The notes under the pieces: generated by a model | What the model was told of the DNA's origin: nothing | What the model saw: the letters and a program-made list of their open reading frames with translations, nothing else | Databases searched by the model: none | Assembly: GCA_004794785.1 (NCBI GenBank) | Contig: SJOL01006655.1 | Span: 28,964-92,963 of the forward strand | DNA from: Opisthorchis felineus | Lineage: Eukaryota; Platyhelminthes; Trematoda; Opisthorchiida; Opisthorchiidae | Direction: 5' to 3' | DNA length: 64,000 bases | Made by a program: the position numbers and the translations under genes | Part shown: positions 1 to 13,229 of the stretch, piece by piece | Numbering within the stretch: position 1 is the stretch's first letter | How the letters are laid out: every line of letters begins with the position of its first letter

Positions 1-1587
1 ATGACAGCACAAACTATTGTGAGTCGAATGCAATCAGCCCGATGCGTCCAAATCATGCAACCCCGCAATTTGATGGAAGTCCACTGGGCCCCTATAGACT
101 TGATGGAATAAAATAGCCGAACAACGGAATTTGAATGAGTTCGTCAGTCCAGGGCGGGACACGTAATTTGTTGCATATGTTTCATGGCATATGTTTCATG
201 TTTTTATCCGTTTTTCTAAACGGATTTATTCAATGATACTGGTTCTGGAATATTACTGCTAGTTCTAGAATGTAATCTCGTAGTTCATGCTTGTAGTTCT
301 GGTCGGTGAGCTGGGCAATTCAGTTGCAAACGTTTCGTCAGCGACGGGAATGATATCATCTTACGTGGTGACTTTTAGGTGCATCGTAGTATGTCGCCGG
401 TAACTAACCCCGCCCAGCTCAGCTAATAGAACAATGACCGTCTATACAAGCTGATCCAAAACTTTTCAACTTTACTGTAAACTTATTGAAACGAATAGTA
501 AATCAACACGCAATGTTGGTTTCATGTTGTACCATCATTATCTGAGATGTCTACATTCTAGCCAAAATTAGTGCCGATTAAATTCTTTCCCTATAAAATA
601 CTTGAATATCGTTCTGGGACGTGTCGGTGAAAGTGTGCTCAACACTTTTTAAATCTATTCCGGGCATAGTTGAGTCATGGTATAGATAGCCGGAAATGCG
701 GTGAAATTGGTACGAGAATAGGGGAAAACTTGATCGGCAATATTTAACCCTGGTTCTTGTTGAGACAAGGATCTGTTTCGAAACAAAGTGTTGAATACTT
801 CAACCACGGACTTAACCGGTAGCATCTCAAAATGCGTCACCTTCAAGGCAATGCATTAGAGAAAGTTGGAATCACACGAGAGGATTGCATTTTTATCCAG
901 CAAGAGGATAATCGAAATTCATTTCATCTTGGGGTACGATAATGCAGAATCCATGATGCACTCGGAAGCAAGCAAAAACTCTCCTTGCAAGACCAACAAA
1001 AAAACGATTGCAACTCCTCCGTACTCCCTTACTTCATAAGCGAAAGGGTAAGGTTTTTCGCTGCTATAGTAAACCACGCAATTATTTCCCTAGGTGTGTT
1101 GCCTAACTCAAATCAGGCACGGAATTCAACTATCACATCATAGCATTCATCTGCACGATTGCATCAATCTTAGTAGGCCGTAAGCATGTTTCACTCAGAT
1201 CCGACATTCTAGATAATCGGCGGACGCATAAATTAGTTTGGCTGTCTTGCACTGCCATCATAAAAGAGGATACCAGGAGGTTTACTATTGCATCCAAAAC
1301 CTTCAGCTCACAGTATCAAAATAACCCAGTCAGACGCATATGGTTCTGGCGTTTATTTTCTAGCCCAGCCGTTGGAACAGTGCAAATCCGAGATTCAAGG
1401 GAATTGATGCTCAATTAAATTGGTTTCATCATATTGCAGGAAGATGAGAAGCTGGCGAAAACTCTTCAGCTCACAGTGCCGGTAACACGAAATCTCATGT
1501 AGCTAGTTCCGGCACTCAGGTGAAATTTGAACGAAGCTGATCGGTTATCGTGAAGGCCGAAACCAGTCACACTGCCAAATTGATCGA

Positions 1588-1790
1588 CCTATGCACGATT
1601 ACTATTTTTATCCGTGTTCCTGTTAAAATAAGCCAGGCATATCTCCACGATGCACATGATTCCCTGTACTCACATGTCCTAAAAGGGACCAGTAACTGGA
1701 CAACACGAAAGGAGTGCAACTGAATGCCGGTGGTTACTAAAATAGAACTCGTGAATCGTCTGCTCTACATTGATGATCAAAGAACGAGAG
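1588..1790 (+). repeat. Internal repeat R1a within the duplicated segment
   Basis: The stretch begins around a cacgattactattttt word, runs through aataagccaggcatatctcca, and ends near a ctgctctacattgatg word. It recurs in degraded form at ~2,163-2,305 and again in the second duplication copy at ~11,240-11,437. The unit was therefore already repeated locally. No coding role is seen. Confidence 0.5.
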
Positions 1791-2162
1791 CAAATGCGTG
1801 CGAAACGATTTACTGGTGAATCATTCTCGCATGCTACGCATAGAAACAACAAGGATGGCTTTTCACATAAAAGCAGCAATATGGACATGTGCTTTACTAC
1901 GGATTTATCCATGTCCATGGGCGTTGTCTTAATCATATTATCTCAGGTGCTTGACCCGGATTAATCTAGCACTAGACAAGCAAATTACTAAGTTGCTCTT
2001 TCTCGGATAAGCGGAAAATCAAATATCCAGTCGAAACCACGTGCCTCATGGTATCAGGGAAAAGAAAATTCGTAAAACAAATCTTGGCCTCTAAGCACAT
2101 TGGCCGCATCTTCGAATTGAGCAGTCTTGTTGCAGAAGCCAAATAAATCACTCTTGCAAGTT

Positions 2163-2305
2163 ACTCAGTTACTATTCTTAACTCTGTCCCAAATCGAATA
2201 AGCCAGATATATCTCCACAGTAATCAGGATTCTAGCAGCTGAATAGCAACGAATGTTGATCGCTACTGAAATAGTATTCGCATCTCAGTTCTACATAGGT
2301 TGTCA
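2163..2305 (+). repeat. Internal repeat R1b, degraded
   Basis: This is a second, more diverged copy of the 1,588-1,790 stretch. It shares the ttactattctt..ctctgtcccaaat..aataagcca..atatctccac core and a later aaatagtattcg..cagttctacat segment. Its wording around tgtcccaaat is closer to the copy at 11,240-11,437 than to 1,588-1,790, which suggests a complex duplication order. Confidence 0.45.
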
Positions 2306-2499
2306 AAGACCAAATGGAAGTGTGTCGTTGGCTACCTGTCGCTGGTTAAAAACAACTGAGCCCTGGCATTCTTAGCACGGGCTAACCATAACAGCATGAT
2401 CCAAGCAATCCCCCAAAAGTTGAACATTCTTTACTATTTGGAAATGCAAGTAAACTGATGAGTTGAGACACAATTTAAGCGCAACCTTCCAAATCTACC

Positions 2500-5400
2500 T
2501 GGTTCGGATTAACATAAATTTTCTGTATTGTTTTCTCGTTGGATGTCCAAAGAGCAGACTTTGTTCACAAGTGCCCAAAACCAGACTGGGCCAACGGGTC
2601 TTGCTGTAGAAAAGATGAGGGTTAGGCACGGTTTTGCCTAGGTCAGTTGTCCACTGCAAGCGCTTGTGTGATTTCGCAAAGTGTAGCACCGGTAGTATAG
2701 CACCAGTTCAGAAACTGCAACATCTTTCACAATTGCATTGACTTATGAAGCCAAATTAATTATGTGACAATTATCTCTCAGTCAAAAATGCAAAAATCCA
2801 AGACAAGACTTCGATAAACTTGACTCAAATACATTATATCTGTAAACTTCTCAATGTACCCCAGATAAAGAGTGGACTAGAAAACTGATTATGGTCAAGG
2901 TAACTCGGTTGATGCGGGACGTCAGAAATCTAATACTGTCAAATGTAATAAGCGTTCCTTCTACCCGCACTACAATGACATCATAAATGAAGCCAGGATT
3001 ATCTGAGCTCGTGACACTTTTCGGTTCAAAAGATTATGCGTGACTTTGAAAAAACTCAACGTCGAGGCAAAAGCACATTGTCTATCTGGTGGAAACTTCG
3101 CATCGAGGATTCCGCTTTTACTGGATATTGGATATTTTGTATTACGGGTAGACCGCACATTTCGCCGCTGTCTGTCGACCGTGTCCTGTACACATCGTGA
3201 AGATTCGTTGCCTTACCCTGCCAAAAACTGTAACCGTATTGCCAACCATTTAAACAATCTGGATGAAGTAGAACCAGTAGACAGCAATCGCGTTGTGTCC
3301 AATGTTTGTGGAGGGTCTCAGTCCCGAGTTAGTTAGATAGAATCTGTGACGCAGCCAATGTTCCAATGAGCACACCAAAAAAAGGCATGTTGATTGAAGA
3401 ACCTGCTTTCAGTTCGTCAGAATAAAAAGTAAGCTCAGCAAAACAATGTGAAGATCAACGACCTGCAACTTGCGGTGCCCCAGCCGACACTTCACATCAA
3501 GCGGAGGGGCGCGCACGACATAGACTAATTGAACGTGTGGAATTTGGAACTGATTTCGCAACTGGAACGCTATTAATCAAACAAATTCCTTCTTAACTAG
3601 TTTATTAAAATTACAGGCGTGTGGCGCATGTTGACGTCGAACGCATAGGGATACGCAATACTCATTCTGGTACAAACAAAGAGGCATAATGTTCGGAATA
3701 AATCCTACACGGTAATTAGAGTGCAAATTCAAAAACGCACGCCATTTGCCGCATCACCAGATACTGCACTGCGGGTACATAACTTCAACGCTGAGATGAA
3801 CAAGAGTGGCCGATAAGGTTCTGAAACTGCACATCGTTACTGGACAGGTTGCAGATGTGCTTGTGTTGAAATAATGTCCAAACGCCCATTATTCATCCAA
3901 GGAAGATGCATGCATTCAGCTTTGATTTTCTTTAAACTCAAAGTTGACGAGGTTTGTCGGAGCACTTTCCAGGACCGTGTCATTTCCTGAGTCATTGTAA
4001 GTCACATGCACGGAGAAAACAATTCCTCAGAGCGTGCTATCCTACTTCCTACATGTTAGATGCTCTCATGTGTAATTCATCTTCTGGACTGACAATCCAC
4101 CGGGGTTCTTACGCAGTTTGTCCAGAAACCATATGAAAACTGCTCGATAGAGACCAACGGAAGGCGCCATAAACAATGGTACGTGGACCGTTCCTAATTT
4201 GAGCCACAAGTCGGTCGGCTGAGTTGACATTTTCGACGAACCTTTCACGATTCTGAACTCAAATAAATGAAAATAGAATTACTGAAGATTCCAGTAGTTT
4301 GCTGGAGTTACAGGCGTAAGTCGTGGGCGATAACCCTGAGTTTAGTTAAAAAATACTGAAGCCATTCGAGTTGGCAAACGTGACTCCAGAGCTTCACCAT
4401 GGCGCATGCTAACTAGAAGGCGCAGATGGCTTTTACAAATCAAATTGCTTGTGTAAGAGCTTTAACCACGATAAAGTCAGTAACTGCCCTGAAACGAAAA
4501 TGCGGAACCAAGGTGGACACCCAGAAATATCACGGTGACGTTTTCCATTCTGAACATAATGCGCACCAGATAAGAAGCTATTATGTGCAAAGCGCAGGAA
4601 ATTGTCGACTCACTGTTTGTTTGTCGCGAATAACTCGATGACTTGTGCGCTAGAGAAAAGGTAGTTACAACAATTGTTTAGTGCGAAATGTCATAACCGT
4701 TTTTAAAAAACGGCTGGCACGATCGCCGCCGAACCAATTATGTGGAATACACAGCTCCACGGCCCGCCGGAACGTTACTTGGAGTTGCATTATCAGTTTG
4801 ATGCGCAGAAGATGCACGTTTCACCCCCCTTTCTTACCAACTGATGAATCCACGTTCATAATCCTCTGCATCGTTGCGAAGGAGAAAACCTTATTACCAT
4901 CGTAATCCGAGCAATTTCATTTCATAGCATGTCATCAATTCACGTTGCTTCCACTTGTGCTTGATAGCTTAATGATGCAACCCATCAGCATTCTCGAATC
5001 AACCGCGCTGGCGCTGAATCGTGTCCAACGACAGTGGATTGTTGTACGATCTTCTTTGTACGTCACGCCTACTAAACTATGTTTATGTGATGAAGAACTG
5101 AGGGACAAATAATTAAACACGTCAAAGAAGGGATCTACCGTAAAAATTAGGCAGACCGATTTAAACTGGATGGCGCATTTCAAACTGTACTTACATTGTT
5201 CGAACAGGTACAAGAGTAGCACATACGAGGTATAACTGAACACATGTTTTCAAGATAATGAGACATTGTCTGTGGTCAGTGGTAGTATCGGGGTATGTGG
5301 GCAGTCACGGTGTTTTCTCAAAATTAAGCATCTGATGTAGGACAGTGTAGAACCACTAGGATCGGTGTACTTCTCGGAGATGGCATGCACCCTTGACGAA

Positions 5401-5780
5401 CTCAGTGACAACAATGGCGAGCAATATTGTTACGCCAATATCAATAATGAGGTCGTTAACAGAATCCGGGCTGATCCAAAATCCGTAGTGTTACAAGCCT
5501 GACAGAAAGCCTTAGGAAACTCCACTTTCTAAAACGCAGCCTTCAAAACAGTGATGAACACTGCACCAGTACTGAATTCCGATACACGATCCGGTCTTTG
5601 GACTCCTCCAAATCATTTCATGAATTTCGACAGATAAAAATTCTGGACCTATACTGGGAAAAATTAAATCCACAACTAACCCTCTCAGCCTCGCGACCAT
5701 ACAATACGGAGTTCCAGCATACACATGACCCGTGTTCCCGGTTAAGATTGCTCTTCAATTCATTTGATATATCCGTGCTC
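2500..5780. other. No recognisable gene
   Basis: Only short open frames at chance length occur here, mostly with non-ATG starts. An ATG frame of 55 codons at 3,036-3,203 was noted but resembles nothing I know. The second duplication copy carries a candidate secreted-protein gene in the matching interval, and I could not find its counterpart here. Confidence 0.5.
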
Positions 5781-6429
5781 AAGTGAAGAAGAGAAATAAC
5801 ATTCGCATTTTTTGGAGTGCTGCACAGTATTTAAACTTTTCCCCGCTGGCGAAAAGGCAAAATAATTTTTCATATGGAACAAAAACCCATGAACGCTCTC
5901 ATACCCCATTTTCACCATGCGTCATTGGATCCACGACAATCAATTTTAATCCCGTGGTTTGGCACTTGCAAGATTATCTGTTCGCATTTACGATGATGTC
6001 AGTAGTGTTTCGCGAAATTACATGACATCAAATTAACCTGAGAGAATGTGCGTTGTTGTTCATCATTGTTTCGATTGGAATGCATCCACCAAAGACTGTG
6101 TTAATTGTTAATTGGTATGATATGGGCTTCTTATCGGGAACAAGGTGCACTCATTTTACCCGGTCCAATCGTCCAGGGTCTGCTTCCAAAACTCTCCGGA
6201 AATGGTCCAGAAAAAAACTGAAGCCACGTGATCTCATGTGCTGTGCTTCACGCAGACACTGCATGATAAATCGAGAAAGAGCGGCTGCACGCAAAGTCAT
6301 TCCAAAGGCCAGTGAATCGTCGCCTTAACCCGTCAATCTATGCACATGCTAGTGACTGGTATTCCCGTTAGTATTAAATCAACCTCTGATTACCTGTCCT
6401 TCATTTTCTGCATCCAAAATAATAGTGAT

Positions 6430-8770
6430 CTGTAGACTGCTTGGAATTGAGGCGGATGTTGGATAGAATTCTTAGGAGACCAAATATACTCCGGTGTGCA
6501 AAAGGAGACGGTTCATATTCCAGCCAGCTGGTCCTGGTTTATGAATGTTTGTCGGAATATTCAAGTTATTCGGTGTTCTGGGAGGTTAGGTAAGGAATCT
6601 AGGTTAGTCAAGGAATTGTATGTCAGAGAGCAAAAGCTTAAGTCCCAAGAGTTACAATCTAATATCTTTACGTCGGTAGCAGTGTGATGTGGTGGTCTGC
6701 AGAAGTGGTACGGTAACCGTAATACGATCAAAATTGTAAGCAGTGTGCTACTGGAATGATTGGATTAAAGGGAAGCAAAAGGTTACTGGCGTAATAAGAT
6801 TATTCAGGAGAATCCTAAAGAGAGTCCGCAATAGTGCGATTACAGCGGGTGTTACGCTCTTTCCTCATCTCTGCGGTCGAGAAAATTTTGCTTACCGCTC
6901 TCCACGCGGAATATTCGACATTCATTGCCCCCACATATATCTCACTGAAAAAGCGGAAACCATTTACGTGTTGTCATAATGAACGGTATTCACTGCTGAG
7001 CGCATAGTAATGTGCTACTCCCGTGAGCATATAATTCGAGGAAGAAAGCCTCTTCGGAAAACAAGAGGCACTGCTCTTATTTTGACTTGATGACAAGACG
7101 AGATCACTGCATCCCGCGCGAAATAGAAATTCATCTTGATGCTCCCAAATTGCACACCACCTGCTGACGCTAGCAATTTCTGTGACAGGGAGGTCGCTAC
7201 CGTTTCAAGATAAGTTTGATCAATTTGAAAGTGTGGATCGGAGTAGACCGACACAGTCAGAAGCACTGGTAATTCGAAACCTGAAGAGTGACTTGAAATG
7301 ATGACCACAGTTCATTCTGGGCGGTTTGAATCGTAGAAACCGGTGTTGGAGCAGAGCAGCAGCCAAAACATCGTTGGAAATATTCTGCTTTGGAATCCAA
7401 TCGCTGGCTTTTATCATACGCAAACTCCGAAAATTAACTTTGACCACATCCATGACAGAGGAACTCTTATGTGTTTTACGAATCAGCTGAATTAGACTCC
7501 ATGAATGCCCCCGCTGCATAAGACTCTTTTATTCTCGAGGATCCTTTTTCAACCGTGTGTGAGCGTCCGAATAACTCGGTGGAATTCGCGTATGGGCTTG
7601 ATAGTCAGACACACAGGCTTGACAGCCTCAAGCACACATCACTATTCCCTCCTCGAAACTTCAAAATTCGCCCAAGTATGCTGTTCGAGGGAATCCGGTT
7701 TGCATGCTTTTGTGATTGTCTGTCACTTATAAATCCCAAATACTTTCTACTGTCATATATTGCGTTTACGTCCTCCAAAAATCTACGGAGTCCTTCACCA
7801 AAATCTGTGTTAGAATTTACTCATGCATAAGTCAAGAGCGTCAGCATCTTCCCCAAATTAGAACTTTTGATTCCGATTTTTAGCATGCAATGAAATACCG
7901 CAATAATCACGTTAATAATCACGCACTCAGAGAACGCAAAATTTTTTGGTGTGTCTTCTTGCTTTTTGGTATTCGAATTCTCTTACTAGGGCACTGTGAT
8001 GCGCAATTTGTCTGGATTTCATTTGGTCCCGATACGCGCTTAGCTACATAGATACTTTTTTAAGAGTTCCTTGGATATTCTGTGGTATAATCATATATCA
8101 CTTTGTAGAATCTACCACCTACGCGAACATTTATCAGGTTCTCAAATTCTCAGTACACGTGGACGGACGGAGCACCGGTTTCCGTTCTCTGAATTACGAT
8201 GGGGTCATGAACGACTACCGAACACTTATATTGCTTCATCAGAACGCCGTGAGTCTTTCATCTTTTCCGGATTTTGGAACAAATATGGTCACCGTTTATG
8301 AGATTAAGCGAATCTGGTCATCAAGTATATAGCTATCCAAAAGACCAGCGGCTCGAATCAATTCTCATCAAACTGGCCCGATTGAGAGCGAGCTATAGAA
8401 GGTTCAGTGGCTTTCCTTGTTGGTAGTATGAACTGGAAACAAGGCAAGTACATCGAAGTTTTGGTTCATTTGACGTCAAAGCACTCAAACTGGTAAATCA
8501 AATCGAACCAGCCAAACACCGTGTAACACGCTGACGCATGTAGCTATCCGAAATATTCATAAACTACATACACCACACCATCGATTTGCAAATGCATAAA
8601 AATGTTTCTGTGAGACTTCCACGACGTCCGCGGTGGCCGAAGTACCCAACTCGAGAATGGAATGTGATATCTGTGTTCTGATAATTGTCATGCCCTAAGT
8701 AATTATTGGAACTCTAGCCTCAAATAATTTACCAGTTACACGAGTCAACAGAAGCGTGAACATTTGCGCG
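6430..8770. other. No recognisable gene; 3' flank of the USP gene
   Basis: No repeat or coding signal that I can support was found. The region lies downstream of the minus-strand USP gene and inside duplication copy 1. Similarity to copy 2 is weak in this interval. Confidence 0.45.
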
Positions 8771-8778
8771 GATAGAGG

Positions 8779-8784
8779 TTTATT
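8779..8784 (-). terminator. Polyadenylation signal AATAAA for the 9.3 kb USP gene
   Basis: A canonical AATAAA on the minus strand lies 53 bp past the TAA stop at 8,837-8,839. It is the first such hexamer downstream and fits a short 3' UTR. Confidence 0.6.
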
Positions 8785-8836
8785 TTAAAATATGTACACA
8801 CAAAATATGAAAACAAGGTACACCCGCAAGTTTTGT

Positions 8837-9301
8837 TTAGGGTGGCAGTACAATAAGCACACAATTCTGTGATTCCATGACGGCCCGCACTTGAGAATCC
8901 CCAGTAAGTTTCCGCAGCACTATATTCTTCATTTGATTTTCGATTAGAACCAGGTCTGGTTGCATCTCCCTCAGACATCGCGTCAGCGTTTTCTTTTGAT
9001 TCGTGCCAACGTAGATGTACGAGTTTGCCTTGAGTCCGTGTTTCTTTGCAAGCTGCACCGCCTCACGGCATAATTCTTTCGCCCGTTTCACATTGGTACG
9101 TGGGATTTCAATGGCGGTCCCAACCAGAACAGGCATTGTGAACTGAGGTTTGATGATACTCACGAATATCAGGGAATCGTTTTCATGTCTGATGTGTTCG
9201 CCATACCAGTGGAATATTTGTCTCAAATCCTGTTTGGGGTTGACTGGAATACAGATTTTTCTGCTGACTTCACTTCCCGATTTCTGGATTGTACCTTCCA
9301 T
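8837..9301 (-). CDS. Universal stress protein (USP)-like, divergent, intronless (USP-A)
   Basis: A single open exon runs from ATG (9,301-9,299) to TAA and encodes 154 residues, the usual length of one USP domain. Family features seen are the first beta strand RKICIPV (residues 14-20), a following helix with HWYGEHI, a second strand LIFVSIIKP, a PVLVGTAIEI strand-turn, an AxELCREAVQLAKKHGL helix, a YIYVG strand, and PDLVLIEN before the C-terminal region. USPs are small cytosolic alpha/beta proteins tied to stress responses, and many bind ATP. Here the Asp of the usual V-D-x-S-E start is replaced by VNPKQ, and the C-terminal G-2x-G-9x-G(S/T) phosphate loop cannot be found, so ATP binding looks lost. 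The C-terminal strand NCVLIVLPP is intact, unlike in the other two paralogues. A TATA box, a CCAAT box and an AATAAA flank it. Function beyond family is unknown. Confidence 0.88.
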   Translation of the reverse strand: MEGTIQKSGSEVSRKICIPVNPKQDLRQIFHWYGEHIRHENDSLIFVSIIKPQFTMPVLVGTAIEIPRTNVKRAKELCREAVQLAKKHGLKANSYIYVGTNQKKTLTRCLREMQPDLVLIENQMKNIVLRKLTGDSQVRAVMESQNCVLIVLPP

Positions 9302-9344
9302 TTTTGCTGACTACACGCTAATCGCGTCTTTCCACATCTTCGTA

Positions 9345-9386
9345 TTTTATATCCGAAAATACCCTGTAAGTCTCTATTTTGATTGG
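9345..9386 (-). promoter_or_regulatory. TATA and CCAAT boxes of USP-A
   Basis: On the minus strand a TATAAAA (9,351-9,345) lies 44 bp upstream of the ATG and a CCAAT (9,386-9,382) lies 35 bp before the TATA start. The same spacing recurs in the other two USP promoters. The upstream second CCAAT seen in the other two genes is not present at the expected place here. Confidence 0.6.
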
Positions 9387-11239
9387 TTGGTTGACGAAAA
9401 CTTCGGTACACTGTTTACCTGTCGTGACAGAGCATGGTTCTCGCTTGGTGTGCTTCGTGGTTGAGTTGGAATTCTCACATTCTGGTTATGTAAATTTTTA
9501 CATTTGCGTAAACCGACTTTGACAAACTATGTAATAATACGTATATGAAATGGGTACAAAACTCAGCTCACCTGGATTCGCGTCCAAATTTTTGCGCGGA
9601 AATTTGCACTGACTTTATCGTCATTAAATCTCAATAGATACATCATGGCCAGAGATTATGCTAAATGCATCTGATGCAAAGGCACAGTGTTTGTAAAACG
9701 AGTGGTAACGCGAGTTGTCCAGAATTGCGCGTGCAGAGTTCGTAAAGACTATTTCAACAGGAGAAAGGTGCAAGCTAATGAGAAATCGCGGCTGCGTATC
9801 GTGTTTATGGAGAAGAAGCAAAAAGCAGTTACCTCACGCAAAGAGAGGCTTTGAGCTTTGGAAAGCGGCACACTTGGATCAAAATAAAGCAGTTCAACTA
9901 AACCATCCTGCTGAAACTTTTGGTAAATCGCCATGTGATCTATTCATTATTGTGGCGTGTTTCAGGTCATTTCAGCGTTTTCCTAAACGGCTTTATCTGA
10001 TGCTAGAAACATTTATTTTACTAAATAACTGCTCACATGCTGTGGTCGCAGTTCTAATTGCTGAGCTGAGCAACTTGCTCGCAAACGTTTTGTCACCAAC
10101 CGGAATGATATCATCGGTGCAGACTACTTAGTGCCTCCAGCTCACTGTTCACCGATGATATAAATTTGTTTGGTGGCGACACTTTTGTACAACACATTAT
10201 TCAGCTTTGCAAATAGAACAGCGACCATCTATGCATCCTGGGCTATAAACTTTCCGCTCGATAACCAAAGTGTGCTCTTTTCCTACAAAATGTGTCATTG
10301 TCTTTTGCGAGCGTGTTTGTGAGACTGCACTTTACAGACTTCAAATTATTCAGCAAAGATCTGGGCCGTAGTGCAGATAGTAACATATGCAATACTATTG
10401 GCGCTAAAAGTTAGAAAATTCCACCTGCAAGTTTTGCCTTTCGGTCTCCAGCAAAAGGAGAATTTGTTTCGAAACCGAATATCGAATAGTTTAACCAGGA
10501 AAGTTTGCGGTAGTGTTTAAAAACCTGTCATTTTTAAGCAAGTGCATGAAGGGGAGCTCGAAAAAAGCTAGATGCTTGGACACTCATTTATTAGGAAGAT
10601 GGTCGAATGTCAAATATACCTTGGAGCAGTGTAATGAAGAATCCAGACTGCTTGCGAAAGCAAGTAAAACCTATTCTTGCAGACCTATCAAGGCACGATG
10701 ACCACAATTCCGTTATCGTTTATTTCATAACCGATAAAGTGTTTTTTTTCAATGTTAAATCTAATCACCCAGGAAATTAACTCATCAAATCAACCTCACA
10801 CTTGAATTTATCTCAGTCCACCATAAATTTGTTCCGCTCGGATGATTGATGAGGACATATCCAACACTTTAGATAAGTGGCGAACAAATAACTTGGTTTG
10901 ATTGTCTTACACTCTCTTTATAAAAGAATAGACCATCAAGTTTACTATTCCACCCGATAACCTTCAGCTCACAGTATAGAAAATACCCATTCTGATATGT
11001 GCACTTTTCCCCCAAGCTGTTTGGTTAGTACGAATCCGACAATCGAGGCAATCGTTCCTAATTAGCCCAGGTTCATCGTATTGTAGGAAGACGAGAAGGC
11101 ATGTCAAACTCCACAACTCACATTGTCGGGAGCACGAAATCTCATATAGCTAGTTTCGGCTCCTTTTGCAAAGAAAATGTGAACGATGCTACTCAGTTAC
11201 TTTGAAGGACGAAACAAATCATACTGGCAAACTGATCAA

Positions 11240-11437
11240 CGTATGCACAATTACTATTTTTGACTATGTCCCAAATACAATAAGCCAAACATACCTCAGC
11301 AGTGTACGTGATTCGCTGTATTCACATGTCCTAAAGGGGACTCATCGGTGAATAACAGGATAGGAATCAAACTGGATGACGGTGGTCACCAAAATAGTAG
11401 TCTTGAATCGTCTGCTCTACATCGATGGTTGAAGCTC
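11240..11437 (+). repeat. Internal repeat R1c
   Basis: This is the copy-2 counterpart of the local repeat at 1,588-1,790 and 2,163-2,305. It shares cacaattactatttttgac, aataagccaaacatacct, tattcacatgtcctaaa and ttgaatcgtctgctctacat words. The match supports collinearity of the two large copies. Confidence 0.5.
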
Positions 11438-12827
11438 GAAATGAAATGCGTCGGCAATGTGTTATTAGTGGTTCACCACGTGCTTCAAAGCATTTGTTCC
11501 CTCACACGTTTGGCACAACCCACTATAATGCCATGATTTAATCAATTCTTGAAAACTATATAACAGTTTACTACTTGCAGAATGAAAGTAAAATAATCAG
11601 GGCAGAGAGTATTCTGCGCATCTTCTTAAGTCCATTTATATGGCACTAACAGAAATAGCTTGTATTATTTTCCTACTGAGTGCTCTCAGTCCACTGTGTG
11701 AGTCATTTACAAAATCAAGGCTCGGAAATCATGGAATTCTGTAGGAAAAATGATTTTATACAGGTTTTGGGCACGTAATCAAAATTGACGAGTGATCAAA
11801 GAGACAATGGCCTCGTCATTTTTCACAAGTCTGAACAAAGCATGATCAGCCGGTTCCACTGGCACCAGCGACACAAATTATCCAACCCGTGAATGCTCAA
11901 CTGGTCAGCCTATTCAATTGATGCCAGGTTGTGGTAATAAACTGGACAACTAATGTCTGATAAGCAAGGTGGTAAGCTGCATTTTCGGGAGTGGATGTGA
12001 TACTCACTGCTCACCTGTGAGCACAGCTAAGTAGTAATTGGTCACACTCGCTACCGAATTGAGTCAGTTAACCTCTGTTTCCCTATCAAGTGTATGTTAT
12101 CTCAAGAGTTGTTTTTCCATGGTAAGTTACTAGTCTGTCTCTTGTGAATCCTTATTCGCTGGAATACGTGTATCTACCGACTCGCATCAGATGTAGAGAA
12201 CTACTTTGAAGTGCGTGCTATTTAATAAGGGGAGTGGTCGACAAGAGGATAGAATGACTCGCTGTCAATTGCGTGGTGGCACTGAGCGAACGCATTAACA
12301 TCGAAGAGAGGTGATCCCAAGAGATCAACCCGGGCGTTTGTGCTTAATTTACACAGTCTAAAACCTGGAGCTCACCATGTGAAACGCCTCTTATTAAGCA
12401 ATTAGGCTCGTGATGCCCTCTGAGTCAGCACAAGATGAAATTGGCCTAAAGCTGTACCTTTCCTCTTGGTCAGGATGCACGTCGACAGCGAAATTACAGT
12501 ATCAGTTTTCAGATATTATGCGACCCTAAATTTGCACATGCTGCAGCATATTAGAATACGTTCAGATTGCTTAGCTACTGCTCAAATAATCGGCGGGGCT
12601 ATCACCTATAAAACAAAATATTTTTTACTCTCCACTGCGACGTGTTTTTAGCAGGGACAAAGTTGCCTAAAGGTACATGAATCACGAATGTATATCTGTC
12701 CGTCAGAACGAACCGGCCCGTAATACCACGAAGTATCATTTGGGTAATGAATACCCGCACTAGCTTCAAATGATATAGAAACCCCATTACATTAGCTTCA
12801 ACGCATTATTGTGTGACACTTGCAGAT

Positions 12828-13181
12828 TCACTTTTTAAGTGAAGAATCTTGAAAATCCTTCAGTCGTACGGCTTCATATAGCAGCTTCATGTTATTTGGA
12901 AAGTTGCCATACTCATAACAGGGAATCCGCAAGCACTCGCAATCCTTTCCGTGTTTCAGTTGTATATGGTTTGGCATCCTCATTTCAGATGTGCGAGCAT
13001 ATACATGAGTAGGATTTTGACAACGCTGTTTGTTGCGTTCAAATACACATGATGTTTTATCCAGTGCACCTGTGTCTAGGAAACTTAGACAGCCCTGGAA
13101 GGTCACATGTTCCGACTCAGTAGCACAGAACAGGCAGAGTAACGTTAGCAGAAACAAATAATTGGACAAACATAATGCATC
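12828..13181 (-). CDS. Candidate small secreted cysteine-rich protein, exon 2
   Basis: The exon is read on the minus strand from an acceptor ending ...ggttttag (intron end 13,182) to a TGA at 12,830-12,828. Joined to the short upstream exon it gives 122 residues. Residues ~6-27 form a strong hydrophobic stretch (NYLFLLTLLCLFCATES) typical of a signal peptide, with likely cleavage near ATES|EH. The mature part is about 94 residues, polar and basic, with six cysteines including a C-x-C-x4-C cluster (DCECLRIPC). There is no in-frame ATG near the 5' end of this exon, so an upstream exon is required, and a fitting one exists. I recognise no family. It lies in duplication copy 2, and no counterpart was found in copy 1. 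The model rests on splice sites plus the signal peptide; chance is possible. Confidence 0.5.
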   Translation of the reverse strand, partial: DALCLSNYLFLLTLLCLFCATESEHVTFQGCLSFLDTGALDKTSCVFERNKQRCQNPTHVYARTSEMRMPNHIQLKHGKDCECLRIPCYEYGNFPNNMKLLYEAVRLKDFQDSSLKK

Positions 13182-13229
13182 CTAAAACCAAACGTTGACT
13201 TTTTTTTGAAGAGCGAAGCGTTCACTTAC

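Larger units (their letters stand above)
140..9490 (+). repeat. Segmental duplication, copy 1 (carries intact USP gene)
   Basis: This stretch is collinear with ~9,940-17,695 in the same orientation. Clear blocks by eye are ~200-2,480 with ~9,970-11,620, ~5,815-6,420 with ~15,325-15,905, and ~9,222-9,480 with ~17,450-17,690. The order is preserved but identity is patchy and the spacing differs by 8.2 to 9.8 kb, so the duplication is old and both copies carry many indels. One of the best-preserved shared stretches is the ~190 bp around 6,195-6,385. The copy ends just beyond the promoter of the minus-strand USP gene. The breakpoints are approximate because no alignment could be run. Confidence 0.75.

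Noticed and set aside
9150..9464. 104-codon plus-strand open frame
   Set aside because: It overlaps the 5' end and promoter of USP-A on the opposite strand and is a shadow frame starting at a non-essential ATG.
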